37,059 bases of DNA from Lentisphaerae bacterium GWF2_45_14 (GTDB lineage Bacteria; Verrucomicrobiota; Lentisphaeria; Victivallales; GWF2-45-14): assembly GCA_001804785.1 (NCBI GenBank), contig MHBG01000015.1, positions 1 to 37,059 of the forward strand, written 5' to 3'. This document shows positions 23,698 through 31,970 of the stretch, piece after piece. Every line of letters begins with the position of its first letter. The first letter of the stretch is position 1. The notes under the pieces were generated by a model. It was not told the origin of the DNA. It saw nothing but the letters and a program-made list of their open reading frames with translations, and made no database searches. Both the position numbers and the translations under genes were made by a program.

Positions 23698-24561
23698 ATG
23701 ATCACCAAAGCTCTTGATTATGGAGGAAAAAAATGTGCCGCATCGGCGCAGCACAAGCATCACCACGAAGCACGATTTGCTCTTGGCAGGCACATGACTA
23801 TAGAGTATTATGACTGTGACCATCTTGTCCTCAATGATCCCAAAAAAGTCGAAGAGATTTTCATAAACGCGGCAAAAGAAAGCGGAGCGACCGTTCTTTC
23901 CTCATCCTTTCACTCCTTTGAACCCCAGGGCGTAAGCGGCATGGTAATCATCGCCGAGTCCCATTTTTCCGTACACGCATGGCCGGAACACGATTACGCG
24001 GCAGTGGATATTTTTACCTGTGGCGACCTCATCAGCTTCAATGTAGCCGTAGAGTCACTTAAGAGAGGCCTCGGTGCGGAAGAGGCAATTGTTTCAGCAG
24101 ATATGAACAGAGGCATTGTTTCCAACAATGGAATAGAAAAACTGGTGCCGGTTGTTGAAGACCGGTCACATATTTATACACTTTCATGGAAAAAGAAATT
24201 CGAGCTCAGCAACGCCTGGGGCCTTCTTTCATCTGTCGATATTTACAATTGCGATGAGAGCATCATCACAAATGCCGACAAAGTCAGAGAATTTGTTTTG
24301 GCTCTCTGTGAAAAAATCAATCTGAAAAGGTTTGGCGATTGCGTTGTCGTCGATTTCGGCGAAAATGAACAAATAGCCGGATTTAGCATGACACAACTGA
24401 TTGAAACATCTTTGGTCTCAGGTCATTTTGCAAACGCGACAAAGGCAGCGTACCTGGATATATTCAGCTGTAAGTTCTATGAGCCTAGAGAAGTAGCGGA
24501 ATTCGCAATCGAGTTCTTCAAGGGGTCCCATTATAAAATGCAAGTAGCGCTCCGCAAATAG
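23698..24561 (+). CDS. speD: S-adenosylmethionine decarboxylase with a second, altered SpeD-like domain
   Basis: SpeD makes decarboxylated AdoMet, the aminopropyl donor for spermidine, using a pyruvoyl group formed by self-cleavage. In this 287-residue protein, residues 30-145 form a complete class 1b domain: S80 in G-V-S-G, the cleavage site E87-S88 in A-E-S-H-F-S-V-H, H93, and C108 in D-I-F-T-C-G-D. Residues 172-287 repeat the fold: G-L-L-S-S-V-D-I-Y-N-C-D at the start, then E236-T-S-L-V-S-G-H-F and D-I-F-S-C-K with C258. There the Glu-Ser cleavage pair has become E-T-S. Family members are usually about 120-130 residues. I chose the ATG at 23698 because AGGAGG lies just upstream; an upstream in-frame ATG lies inside the previous gene. 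speE follows after 21 bases. Confidence 0.9.
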   Translation: MITKALDYGGKKCAASAQHKHHHEARFALGRHMTIEYYDCDHLVLNDPKKVEEIFINAAKESGATVLSSSFHSFEPQGVSGMVIIAESHFSVHAWPEHDYAAVDIFTCGDLISFNVAVESLKRGLGAEEAIVSADMNRGIVSNNGIEKLVPVVEDRSHIYTLSWKKKFELSNAWGLLSSVDIYNCDESIITNADKVREFVLALCEKINLKRFGDCVVVDFGENEQIAGFSMTQLIETSLVSGHFANATKAAYLDIFSCKFYEPREVAEFAIEFFKGSHYKMQVALRK

Positions 24562-24582
24562 CGCAGAAACACAGGGTAAATA

Positions 24583-25434
24583 ATGGGAAAACTGATCAAC
24601 GGCTGGTTTTCTGAAACCAGCCCGCTTTGGCCGGGGTGGGCATTATCTCTGGAAATAGAGGAAACCCTATACAGCAGAAAAAGCAAATACCAGGAAATAG
24701 ATGTATACAGGACAAAATCCTGTGGAACTATGCTCGTCCTCGACGGAGTCATCCAGGCCACCGAATTTGACGAGTCCGGCTATCAGGAAATGCTTACCCA
24801 TATTCCCATTTTTGCCCATTCAAACCCAGAACGCGTACTCGTGATAGGCGGCGGTGATGGAGGCATCCTCCGCGAAGCGGCAAAGCATTCTTCTGTAAAG
24901 GAAATTGATATATGTGAAATCGATGAGGACGTAATCAATGTATCAAAAAAATTTCTCCCGTCGATGGCCTGCGGTTTTTCTGATCCCAGAGTGTCTGTCC
25001 ATATCATGGACGGAAGCGAGTTTATCAAAAACCGCCAGCAGTACTACGATGTGATAATCGTCGATTCGTCCGACCCGGTAGGTCCTGCCGAAACACTCTT
25101 CAAGCACTCCTTTTACGAGGGAATGAAAACAGCGCTCAGACCTGGCGGAATGATCGCCACTCAGGCCGAGTCCATCTTTTTCCACAAGGACATCGTAAAA
25201 AGCCTCATAAATATAGCAAAAACCCTTTTCCCCGTCTATGGTTATGCGGTAACGCTCGTTCCCACATACCCGGGCGGCAATATAGGTATATGCATAGGTT
25301 CTCTCGGCAACGACGTTAAAACCCCGTCACGTCAGCCAGACAAGACAATGAAAGAAAAACTGAAATATTACAGTCCCGAAATCCACAGGGCGGCGTTCGT
25401 CCTTCCGGCTTTCGGCAAAGATTTGTTCAACTAA
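24583..25434 (+). CDS. speE: Spermidine synthase (polyamine aminopropyltransferase)
   Basis: SpeE transfers an aminopropyl group from decarboxylated AdoMet to putrescine. The 283-residue protein has W-F-S-E and the N-terminal beta domain, Q-E-M-L-T-H-I-P, the nucleotide loop V-L-V-I-G-G-G-D-G-G (85-94), the catalytic D-S-S-D-P-V-G-P-A-E (161-170) and C-T/A-Q-A-E-S-type A-T-Q-A-E-S. Length is normal for bacterial SpeE. Its substrate comes from the SpeD encoded immediately upstream. No ornithine, arginine or agmatine enzyme for putrescine supply is in the window, so the acceptor amine cannot be settled from sequence alone. Confidence 0.96.
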   Translation: MGKLINGWFSETSPLWPGWALSLEIEETLYSRKSKYQEIDVYRTKSCGTMLVLDGVIQATEFDESGYQEMLTHIPIFAHSNPERVLVIGGGDGGILREAAKHSSVKEIDICEIDEDVINVSKKFLPSMACGFSDPRVSVHIMDGSEFIKNRQQYYDVIIVDSSDPVGPAETLFKHSFYEGMKTALRPGGMIATQAESIFFHKDIVKSLINIAKTLFPVYGYAVTLVPTYPGGNIGICIGSLGNDVKTPSRQPDKTMKEKLKYYSPEIHRAAFVLPAFGKDLFN

Positions 25435-25447
25435 AAAGTTGGAGAAG

Positions 25448-26179
25448 ATGAAAAACTTTATAAAAGGCGTTATTCTGGCGGGCGGCACAGCCACACGGCT
25501 CAAGCCGCTCACAAAGGTTACCAACAAGCACCTGTTGCCCATTGGGCGAAAACCGATGATCTATTATCCCATAGAAAAGCTCAGGAATGCTGGAATTGAA
25601 GAAATTCTGATTGTAACCGGAATGGATCACATGGGTTCCGTAGTCAACCTTCTCGGCTCAGGCAAGGACTTCGACTGCAAGTTTACTTACAAGGTTCAGG
25701 ACGAGGCTGGCGGAATCGCACAGGCGCTTGCGCTGGCGGAAAACTTCGCGGGCGGCAAGGCGGTAGCCGTCATTCTCGGCGACAATATCTTCGAAGATTC
25801 GCTAACCCCATATTTGGAAAAATACGCAGAAATCGGTTCAGGTTCTCATATCCTTCTTAAAGAAGTACACGATCCGGAAAGATTCGGTGTTGCCGAAGTC
25901 GAATGCTCAAAAGTCGTTTCCATAGAGGAAAAGCCGAAAGTTCCAAAATCAAATCTCGCCGTTACAGGCGTATACTTCTACGATGGAGGCGTCTACGATA
26001 TAATTAAAACCCTCAAGCCTTCGGGAAGGGGCGAATACGAAATATCGGACGTGAACAACCATTACATTAAATCCGGGAAAATGACATGGAGTTCCATGCA
26101 GGGCTGGTGGAGCGATGCCGGAACATTCGAGTCACTCGCGAAAGTACAGAAACTAGTGGAAGAAGCGCCCCCGAAATGA
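25448..26179 (+). CDS. Glucose-1-phosphate thymidylyltransferase-like nucleotidyltransferase (short form)
   Basis: RmlA-type enzymes make dTDP-glucose from dTTP and glucose-1-phosphate. The 243-residue product has G-V-I-L-A-G-G-T-A-T-R-L-K-P-L-T (7-22), N-K-H-L-L-P-I, Q-D-E-A-G-G-I-A-Q-A-L, V-I-L-G-D-N-I-F, E-E-K-P-K and D-V-N-N-H-Y-I. It ends W-W-S-D-A-G-T-F-E-S-L, matching the RmlA catalytic core but lacking the last 45 or so residues of standard RmlA (about 290). Such short forms occur in several phyla, and the sugar or nucleotide may differ. The TTG at 25439 is an open upstream codon, but the ATG at 25448 follows GGAG closely and starts the family N-terminus. It overlaps the next gene by 4 bases. 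Confidence 0.85.
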   Translation: MKNFIKGVILAGGTATRLKPLTKVTNKHLLPIGRKPMIYYPIEKLRNAGIEEILIVTGMDHMGSVVNLLGSGKDFDCKFTYKVQDEAGGIAQALALAENFAGGKAVAVILGDNIFEDSLTPYLEKYAEIGSGSHILLKEVHDPERFGVAEVECSKVVSIEEKPKVPKSNLAVTGVYFYDGGVYDIIKTLKPSGRGEYEISDVNNHYIKSGKMTWSSMQGWWSDAGTFESLAKVQKLVEEAPPK

Positions 26180-27021
26180 AGAAAGTCGCAATTCTTGGCG
26201 GGCGCGGAATGCTGGGTTTGGATCTGAATGCCGCGGTGAATGCAAAAGGGTTTGAACCAATTATTTACGACCTTCCGGACTTCGACATTAGCAACAAGGA
26301 AATGCTTGAGGATGCGGTTGCATCTTCAGACATGATTGTCAACTGCGCCGCTTATACGAATGTTGACAAGGCCGAAAGCGAACGGGAAATTGCCGAAAAA
26401 GTCAATGCCGTAGCTCCCGGAATGCTTGGAGTGCTCGCCCGCAAATACGGGAGATATGTCGTCCATATCAGCACCGATTTTGTGTTCGGCGACACGAAAG
26501 AAGACCCACTTTCAGAAACCGATACGCCACACCCTCTCAGTATTTACGGGAGTACCAAGCTCGAAGGCGAAAGACTCTTAATTGCTTCAGGTTGTGGGTA
26601 TTCCATTATCAGAATACAGTGGACTTACGGAACATACGGGAACAATTTCATAACGAAGATAGTCTCGCTTGCGCAGAAAAATAAATCGCTCAAAATTGTC
26701 AACGATCAGACGGGTTCTCCTACCCATACCGCCGATGTGGCGAATGCTATAATCTGTTTTCTTGAGAAAACGCCGGCGGGATTATTTCACTTTGCGGCAT
26801 CGGGCTACACAACACGTTACGAGACAGCGCTTTTTGCGTTTAAAAGTCTCGGCATTGATATTGAAGTTCTGCCATGTTCTTCAAGTGATTTCAAGACCCC
26901 GGCACGACGTCCACTCAACTCGAAGTTTGACTGTTCTAAAATAGACGGCATACTTGATTTCAAAAGACCGTTCTGGCAGGATTCCCTGAAAGAATTCCTC
27001 GACGCCACAAAACTCGGTTGA
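26176..27021 (+). CDS. dTDP-4-dehydrorhamnose reductase-like SDR enzyme
   Basis: RmlD reduces dTDP-4-keto-L-rhamnose to dTDP-L-rhamnose with NAD(P)H. The 281-residue protein is an extended short-chain dehydrogenase: G-G-R-G-M-L-G (8-14), N-C-A-A-Y-T-N-V-D-K-A-E (56-67), I-S-T-D-F-V-F-G (98-105), and Y-G-S-T-K-L-E-G-E with Y124 and K128. Later come I-R-I-Q-W-T-Y-G and the D-Q-T-G-S-P-T-H-T-A-D segment typical of RmlD. The usual partners rmlB and rmlC are missing here, so either they lie elsewhere or this pair makes another deoxysugar. The start codon overlaps the RmlA-like stop. The stop is separated by a single base from the convergent HAD gene. Confidence 0.87.
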   Translation: MKKVAILGGRGMLGLDLNAAVNAKGFEPIIYDLPDFDISNKEMLEDAVASSDMIVNCAAYTNVDKAESEREIAEKVNAVAPGMLGVLARKYGRYVVHISTDFVFGDTKEDPLSETDTPHPLSIYGSTKLEGERLLIASGCGYSIIRIQWTYGTYGNNFITKIVSLAQKNKSLKIVNDQTGSPTHTADVANAIICFLEKTPAGLFHFAASGYTTRYETALFAFKSLGIDIEVLPCSSSDFKTPARRPLNSKFDCSKIDGILDFKRPFWQDSLKEFLDATKLG

Positions 27022-27022
27022 T

Positions 27023-27670
27023 TCAGAGCTTTGCGAGTTCGCCTTCGAGCTGACTTACATTTTCAAGGACTTTAAAGGCTCTGCCGAAATCGCCGTCCGC
27101 CGTAAGAGCGTCGGGAATTACGAAGCACTTTATTCCGGCGGCAGCTGCGGCGGCGAGCCCGCGTTCCGAATCCTCAACGACAACGCATTCATCAGCCTCA
27201 AACCCTGATTTTTCAAGAGCTGTCAGGTATGGGGCGGGATGGGGTTTTGAGTGCGGATAATCGCCCTCCGAAATAATAAATCTGAAATAGTGAAGGATTT
27301 GCGTTTCACGGTGAATTATTTCGAAATGTTCTTTGCGGCAACTGGTCACTATTCCCATTGCGTATGTGGGAGAAAGTCTTTCCAGGGCATCTTTAACGCC
27401 ACACTTAAGGAGCTTATCCTGAGACTTTTCCAGCATGAGAGAGAACAGGGCGTTGCGTTCGTCTCTTATTCTTTTCTGTGCTTCTTCCGGCGGCGGTGTA
27501 AAACCGGGGAGCTCGAAAACACTTTTGCCTTGACGAAGACTTATTTCCTTGAATTGTTCAAGCGAAAGATTGAAACCGTATTTGGCTAGAGTTGCCCTGT
27601 TGGATTCGAAATAAAGGTGTTCGGTACTGACAAGCACGCCGTCATTGTCCCAAAAAATTGCCTTCAACAA
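27023..27670 (-). CDS. HAD-superfamily phosphatase, beta-phosphoglucomutase-like subfamily
   Basis: The 215-residue product has motif I F-W-D-N-D-G-V (D8, D10), a helical cap (about 15-85) with the L-R-Q-G-K-S segment, motif II G-I-V-T-S-C, a Lys in S-K-P-H-P-A-P-Y, and motif IV V-V-V-E-D-S-E-R-G-L-A-A-A-A-A-A-G. This cap type hydrolyses or transfers phosphate on small sugar phosphates, but the substrate cannot be read from sequence. The start codon is TTG at 27670, since the conserved motif begins 7 residues later and no ATG or GTG is available. It overlaps the pcm stop by 7 bases. Confidence 0.88.
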   Translation of the reverse strand: MLKAIFWDNDGVLVSTEHLYFESNRATLAKYGFNLSLEQFKEISLRQGKSVFELPGFTPPPEEAQKRIRDERNALFSLMLEKSQDKLLKCGVKDALERLSPTYAMGIVTSCRKEHFEIIHRETQILHYFRFIISEGDYPHSKPHPAPYLTALEKSGFEADECVVVEDSERGLAAAAAAGIKCFVIPDALTADGDFGRAFKVLENVSQLEGELAKL

Positions 27671-28347
27671 CTTTCAAAGCCCTCTTTCCCGATGAGAGGG
27701 ACGAAGCGGCACGCAATACCTTTTTCCAGACTGATTTTGCCTGAACTTGCCTTATCGACGACAATAAGCTGCTGAGTGAAAAGGTCACCGCATGGAATAA
27801 CCATGCGTCCGCCGCGGGCAAGCTGTTCCACAAGTTCCGGTGGTATTTCAGGGGCGGCGGCTGTAACAATAATGCGGTCATAGGGGGAGGCCTGCGTAAA
27901 GCCCTCCGAACCGTCACCGTTTACTATGGTTATGCGGTCGGCATACGGTAGCTTTGCTAGATTAATCCGCGCGAATGACGCGAGATCCGGTATCCTTTCA
28001 ACTGATGTGACGCGGCATCCAATGTAAGCGAGTACCGCGGCCTGGTAGCCCGAACCCGTGCCGACTTCCAAAATTTTTGTATCGGCAGCCTTTTCCGGAA
28101 TTTTCAAAAGTTCTGTCATTAACGCAACTATGTAAGGCTGGGAGATGGTCTGTCCGAAAAAGAGCGGCAGCGGGCAGTCGTGATAGGCCACCGGTATATT
28201 CTCTTCCGTCACGAATATTTCCCTCGGAACGTTGTTCATGGCTTCAAGCACGGCGTTGTTTTTTATGCCGCGCGGTGTGAGCTGGGAATATACCATTTCG
28301 AGCCGCATCTGCTTAAAAATATCTTTTTTGTCGGGGTCCATTGTCAA
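27664..28347 (-). CDS. pcm: Protein-L-isoaspartate O-methyltransferase
   Basis: Pcm methylates abnormal L-isoaspartyl residues so that they can revert to aspartate. The 227-residue protein has M-V-x-x-Q-L-T-P-R-G-I-K-N, V-P-R-E-I-F-V, G-Q-T-I-S-Q-P-Y-I-V-A-L-M-T, the SAM loop L-E-V-G-T-G-S-G-Y-Q-A-A-V-L, V-E-R-I-P, G-D-G-S-E-G and I-I-V-T-A-A-A-P-E-I-P, all standard. Length and motif order are normal. In Gammaproteobacteria pcm often lies near surE and rpoS; here it sits between mutL and a HAD gene on one probable transcript. Confidence 0.96.
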   Translation of the reverse strand: MTMDPDKKDIFKQMRLEMVYSQLTPRGIKNNAVLEAMNNVPREIFVTEENIPVAYHDCPLPLFFGQTISQPYIVALMTELLKIPEKAADTKILEVGTGSGYQAAVLAYIGCRVTSVERIPDLASFARINLAKLPYADRITIVNGDGSEGFTQASPYDRIIVTAAAPEIPPELVEQLARGGRMVIPCGDLFTQQLIVVDKASSGKISLEKGIACRFVPLIGKEGFESC

Positions 28348-28409
28348 GTTTCCCTTATCTGGTTACGCGGATATTATTGCCGGTAAAACTCGTAAAATCA
28401 AGTGAATGA

Positions 28410-30185
28410 TTACTTTCTTCCGAACCTTTTCTCAAGTTCGCCAATCGAAATATTTATGACGGTCGGCCTTCCGTGCGGGCAGGAAAAGGGCATTTCGCAG
28501 TGAGCCATCTGGTGAAGGAGGGAGAGGGCCTCCTCCATTGAAAGCTTATCGTTGGCTTTTACGGCAGATTTGCAGGCGGCCATCGCTATTTTCTCAAGAT
28601 CTGTGGAATTCTTTCCGGTTGACTCGTCTTCAACGAGGTTATCGAGAAGAGAGGTTATAAGACTTGAAACATTTTCCTGTTTTACGTCAGAAGGTATGGC
28701 ATTGACTATTATTGAGTTCTGCCCGAAAGGCTCGATTTCGAAGCCTGTCTCGCAAAGGAGGTTACCTAGTTTTTCGGCAATATGCATGGCTGTTTTTGAA
28801 ACTTCCAGCGTTACAGGGATAAGGAGTCTCTGTGAAAGTTGACCACCGGCATTTTTGAGAATCCTTTCATAGAGAACACGTTCATGCGCGGCATGCTGGT
28901 CAATTATCATGAGCCCTGTTGCCCCCGCGGCAATAACATACGTATCTCCGAGAAAACCAAGTATTTTCAGGGGGCCGCTGCCCGGTAGTTCGGGAACTCC
29001 TTGAAAATGGAGGGGCTGTGAATATTCCTGATCCGAAAAAGTCTTTTCCTCACATGGCGGCATATTCTCTTTTTCATCAGTAAGATCCTTGAGTCCAAGG
29101 TATTGCTCTTCCCTCGGTGATGGCTGATATGATATTCCTGCACCCTCAAGCATTGCTCTAAGTGAAATTGAGGAGTTTACGGAAGTGCTTGGCCCGGCGG
29201 CAAGCCTGAGGGTCGATCTTATGGCCTCTGATACAACTGAGCTTATCAATTGCGGATTTCTAAAGCGAACCTCGCGTTTGGCGGGATGTACATTTACATC
29301 GACAAGTTGCGGGTCCAATCTGAGAAAAAGTATCACCGGCGGAAAGCGTCCTTTTTCAACCAGCGAGCCGTAGCCTTCCCTAATCCCCTGATAAACGGGG
29401 AGGGCTTCGACAGGTCTGCCGTTTATGAATACTCTCTGCTCGCGGCGGCTGGTTCTGGAAAAGCCGTGCCGAGCTATGTAGCCTGAAACTTTTATGTCGG
29501 AGGCACTGTATTTTAACGGCATCAATCCCTTCTCCATCTCCTGCCCGAAAAATGTCCTGACGCGTGGGAGAATGGTATCCGCCGCCGGTGATGAGAATAT
29601 TTTTTTACCATCCATTACGAGTTCAAACGAGACATGCGGGTTCGGGAGAGCGAGCATCATGAGAGCCTGCTGGATATGACTGTCCTCGGTGGGGCCGGAG
29701 CGGAGGAATTTTTTTCTTGCGGGGGTATTGAAGAAGATATCTTTAATCAATATTTCTGTTCCGGGCGCGCATCCTGCCGGGGCGGCGCTAAGGACTTTTC
29801 CTCCTATGGCGTTTACTTCGGTGCCTTCCATGGAACCTTTCATCCTCGTTCTCAGGGTAAATCTTGAAACAGATGCGATGCTGGGAATGGCCTCACCGCG
29901 GAAACCGAAACTGGATATTTCGAGTATATCCTTTTCGCTGAATATCTTACTAGTTGCGTGTGGTTCAAGGCATTGGAGTGCGTCGTCCTGGTCCATTCCG
30001 GAACCATTGTCGGAAACGGAAATTAGTTTAGATCCGGATTTTTCGACATTTACGGAGATTGACAGAGCCCCGGAGTCCAAGGAATTTTCAGTAAGTTCCT
30101 TCACTACGGAGGCAGGTCTTTCGATGACCTCGCCCGCGGCAATCTTGTTAGAGACGTGTTCCGGAAGCACCTTTATTTTTCCCAT
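28410..30185 (-). CDS. mutL: DNA mismatch repair protein MutL, endonuclease type
   Basis: MutL couples mismatch recognition by MutS to strand removal. The 591-residue protein has the GHKL ATPase domain first: K-I-A-A-G-E-V-I-E-R-P, E-N-S-L-D-S-G-A, D-N-G-S-G-M (59-64), G-F-R-G-E-A-I, N-T-P-A-R-K-K-F, and D-V-N-V-H-P-A-K-R-E-V-R-F. A variable linker (about 335-405) follows. The C-terminal domain carries D-Q-H-A-A-H-E-R-V-L-Y-E (429-440), matching the DQHA-x2-E-x4-E endonuclease motif, with A-C-K-S-A-V-K-A and C-P-H-G-R-P later. It should therefore nick DNA itself, as in bacteria without MutH. mutS is not in the window. Confidence 0.97.
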   Translation of the reverse strand: MGKIKVLPEHVSNKIAAGEVIERPASVVKELTENSLDSGALSISVNVEKSGSKLISVSDNGSGMDQDDALQCLEPHATSKIFSEKDILEISSFGFRGEAIPSIASVSRFTLRTRMKGSMEGTEVNAIGGKVLSAAPAGCAPGTEILIKDIFFNTPARKKFLRSGPTEDSHIQQALMMLALPNPHVSFELVMDGKKIFSSPAADTILPRVRTFFGQEMEKGLMPLKYSASDIKVSGYIARHGFSRTSRREQRVFINGRPVEALPVYQGIREGYGSLVEKGRFPPVILFLRLDPQLVDVNVHPAKREVRFRNPQLISSVVSEAIRSTLRLAAGPSTSVNSSISLRAMLEGAGISYQPSPREEQYLGLKDLTDEKENMPPCEEKTFSDQEYSQPLHFQGVPELPGSGPLKILGFLGDTYVIAAGATGLMIIDQHAAHERVLYERILKNAGGQLSQRLLIPVTLEVSKTAMHIAEKLGNLLCETGFEIEPFGQNSIIVNAIPSDVKQENVSSLITSLLDNLVEDESTGKNSTDLEKIAMAACKSAVKANDKLSMEEALSLLHQMAHCEMPFSCPHGRPTVINISIGELEKRFGRK

Positions 30186-30190
30186 GATAC

Positions 30191-30940
30191 TTAAAACCTA
30201 TTTTGAGGGGATGCCTTCTTTGCGGATTTTTCTTCCGCTTTTTTAACGATGGAGATGAATCCGGGTTCGTCATGAATATTTTTCAGGGTAGGGTCCCCCG
30301 AAATTTGGAGGATATCACTGCCTATTTTTTCATAAACTCTTTTAAAGTATTCGACGGATATTTTCTTTTCTCCCATAACCGAGTACATGCCCGAGAGATT
30401 GAGAAGTATGGGCGTTGAGTCAGGCATGATCTTCAAACCTTCCTCAGCGGTTTTAACCGCTTCGTCGAATTTATTCTGTTTGGCGAGAGCGGAGCTGAGA
30501 TTATTGTAAACATTTGATTCTCTGGGATTAATGGCAAGCTGTTTCCGGAAGACGAATTCAGCATCCCTATATTTTCTTGAGCGATAGAGGATTTCTCCCA
30601 GAATGTTCAGGGCGGGGAGGTTTTCGGGTTCAAATATAAGCAGAGTGCGAAGCCTGTCTTCGGCACTTTCGGGATCTCCTTTTTTGAGTAGGGTTTGTGC
30701 CTCGACGAATATGGCGGAAGTGTCAACTTTAAGCTCGGACGAATTTGGTATCCGGTTTTTATTCTGAGCGGCTGTTGTTGTTTTCCTGCTTCGTGAAAAG
30801 GGACTGAGTTCCAGCTGTGATGGAATGGTGTAAACAGTTGAAGATGAAGATGACTCAGCATATCTTGTATTGACTATTATTATGCTCATGAGTAGAACTG
30901 CCCCAAGTATGAGGATAAGGGGTGTGAGGGACTTATTCAT
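30191..30940 (-). CDS. Membrane-anchored tetratricopeptide-repeat protein
   Basis: The 249-residue protein has an N-terminal hydrophobic anchor (about 6-24) and a Ser/Thr-rich linker. At least three TPR motifs follow from about residue 75 to 185: A-E-D-R-L-R-T-L-L-I-F-E-P-E-N-L-P-A-L-N, then Y-R-D-A-E-F-V-F-R-K-Q-L-A-I-N-P-R-E, then F-D-E-A-V-K-T-A-E-E-G-L-K-I-M-P-D-S. The C-terminal tail is Lys/Ala-rich. TPRs bind other proteins, and the TPR region is probably outside the membrane. The start overlaps the OppD-like stop by 4 bases and mutL begins 5 bases after it, so it is co-transcribed with both. I cannot name a partner or pathway. Confidence 0.85.
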   Translation of the reverse strand: MNKSLTPLILILGAVLLMSIIIVNTRYAESSSSSTVYTIPSQLELSPFSRSRKTTTAAQNKNRIPNSSELKVDTSAIFVEAQTLLKKGDPESAEDRLRTLLIFEPENLPALNILGEILYRSRKYRDAEFVFRKQLAINPRESNVYNNLSSALAKQNKFDEAVKTAEEGLKIMPDSTPILLNLSGMYSVMGEKKISVEYFKRVYEKIGSDILQISGDPTLKNIHDEPGFISIVKKAEEKSAKKASPQNRF

Positions 30941-31959
30941 GATAAGGTTCCCTTCTCAAGTGATTTTCCGGCATGATGGCATCTGCAGAAATGTCCGGGA
31001 CGCTCTTCACGCCAAACGGGAACATCTGTTTCGCACAAGCTTTTTTCCTCATGGGAAAGGGCATCGCAGAGATCGCAACGTCCGAAGAAACGGCAACCGC
31101 GCGGGAATTCCGAAGGAGTGGGTACATTTCCCCTTATTGAGCAGAGGTTTTCGACGGATTTACCTATTTCCGGAACAGCGGAAAGGAGAGCCTTGGTGTA
31201 CGGATGGATAGGAGAAGAAATAACATTCTTGACACTTGAGCTTTCCACGGAGTGCCCTGCGTACATAACAATCACGTTATCAGCCATTTCGGAAACTATC
31301 CCGAGGTTGTGGGTAACTATTATTATGGTCATTCCCGTATTGTCTCTGAGCTCCTTAAGAAGCTCAAGAATCTGGGACTGAATGGTTACGTCCAATGCGG
31401 TGGTTGGCTCATCCGCGATAAGAAGGTCAGGAGAACTCGCCAGCGCCATGGCAATCATTACGCGCTGCTGCATGCCACCGCTCATTTCGTGAGGATAAGA
31501 ATTTATTCTTGTTTCAGGCGCGGGAATCCCTACTTGCTTAAGGAGCTTTATTACTTCAGATTCCGTGTCGCGGAGCTCTGGCCGGTGAAGCCTTATGGCT
31601 TCTTCTATCTGATTTCCGATTCTGAAAACAGGATTGAGGGAAACCGATGGTTCCTGGAATACGTAGGCTATTTTACCGCCGCGGAGTTTTCTCAGTTCGC
31701 GCGGCTTTAACTTTAGCACCTCAAGCGGGTCTCTCGAATTCCCATCATGAAAGAGGATTTTGCCGTTGATAATGGCTGGCGGAGAGGGCAGGAGTCTTGC
31801 CAGAGAGAGGCAGGTTACGCTCTTGCCGCAGCCGCTTTCGCCGACGAGCGCAAGAATTTCGCCCTTTCCGATTGAGAACGACAACTCAGATACCGCCGGC
31901 AGTTTTCTGCCGTCAACACCGAAATCTATGGAAAGATTTTCAACATCGAGGAGCGCCAT
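30937..31959 (-). CDS. OppD/DppD-type ABC transporter ATP-binding protein, without permease
   Basis: The 340-residue ATPase belongs to the peptide/nickel uptake group. It has Walker A G-E-S-G-C-G-K-S (40-47), Q-loop Q-E-P, signature S-G-G-M-Q-Q-R, Walker [15 protein letters not shown], and switch His in T-H-N-L-G. The C-terminal oligo-HPY region ends [14 protein letters not shown] plus further Cys, the spacing that in DppD/OppD relatives holds an iron-sulfur cluster. The usual partners (two permeases, the OppF ATPase and a binding protein) are absent on both sides, so it must work with components encoded elsewhere. It follows the unknown anchored protein by 11 bases and overlaps the TPR gene by 4. 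Confidence 0.92.
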   Translation of the reverse strand: MALLDVENLSIDFGVDGRKLPAVSELSFSIGKGEILALVGESGCGKSVTCLSLARLLPSPPAIINGKILFHDGNSRDPLEVLKLKPRELRKLRGGKIAYVFQEPSVSLNPVFRIGNQIEEAIRLHRPELRDTESEVIKLLKQVGIPAPETRINSYPHEMSGGMQQRVMIAMALASSPDLLIADEPTTALDVTIQSQILELLKELRDNTGMTIIIVTHNLGIVSEMADNVIVMYAGHSVESSSVKNVISSPIHPYTKALLSAVPEIGKSVENLCSIRGNVPTPSEFPRGCRFFGRCDLCDALSHEEKSLCETDVPVWREERPGHFCRCHHAGKSLEKGTLS

Positions 31960-31970
31960 GAGTTCCCGTT

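Noticed and set aside
25439-25447. TTG start for the RmlA-like gene
   Set aside because: The ATG at 25448 has the GGAG site in front of it and begins the conserved N-terminus. The TTG overlaps that binding site.
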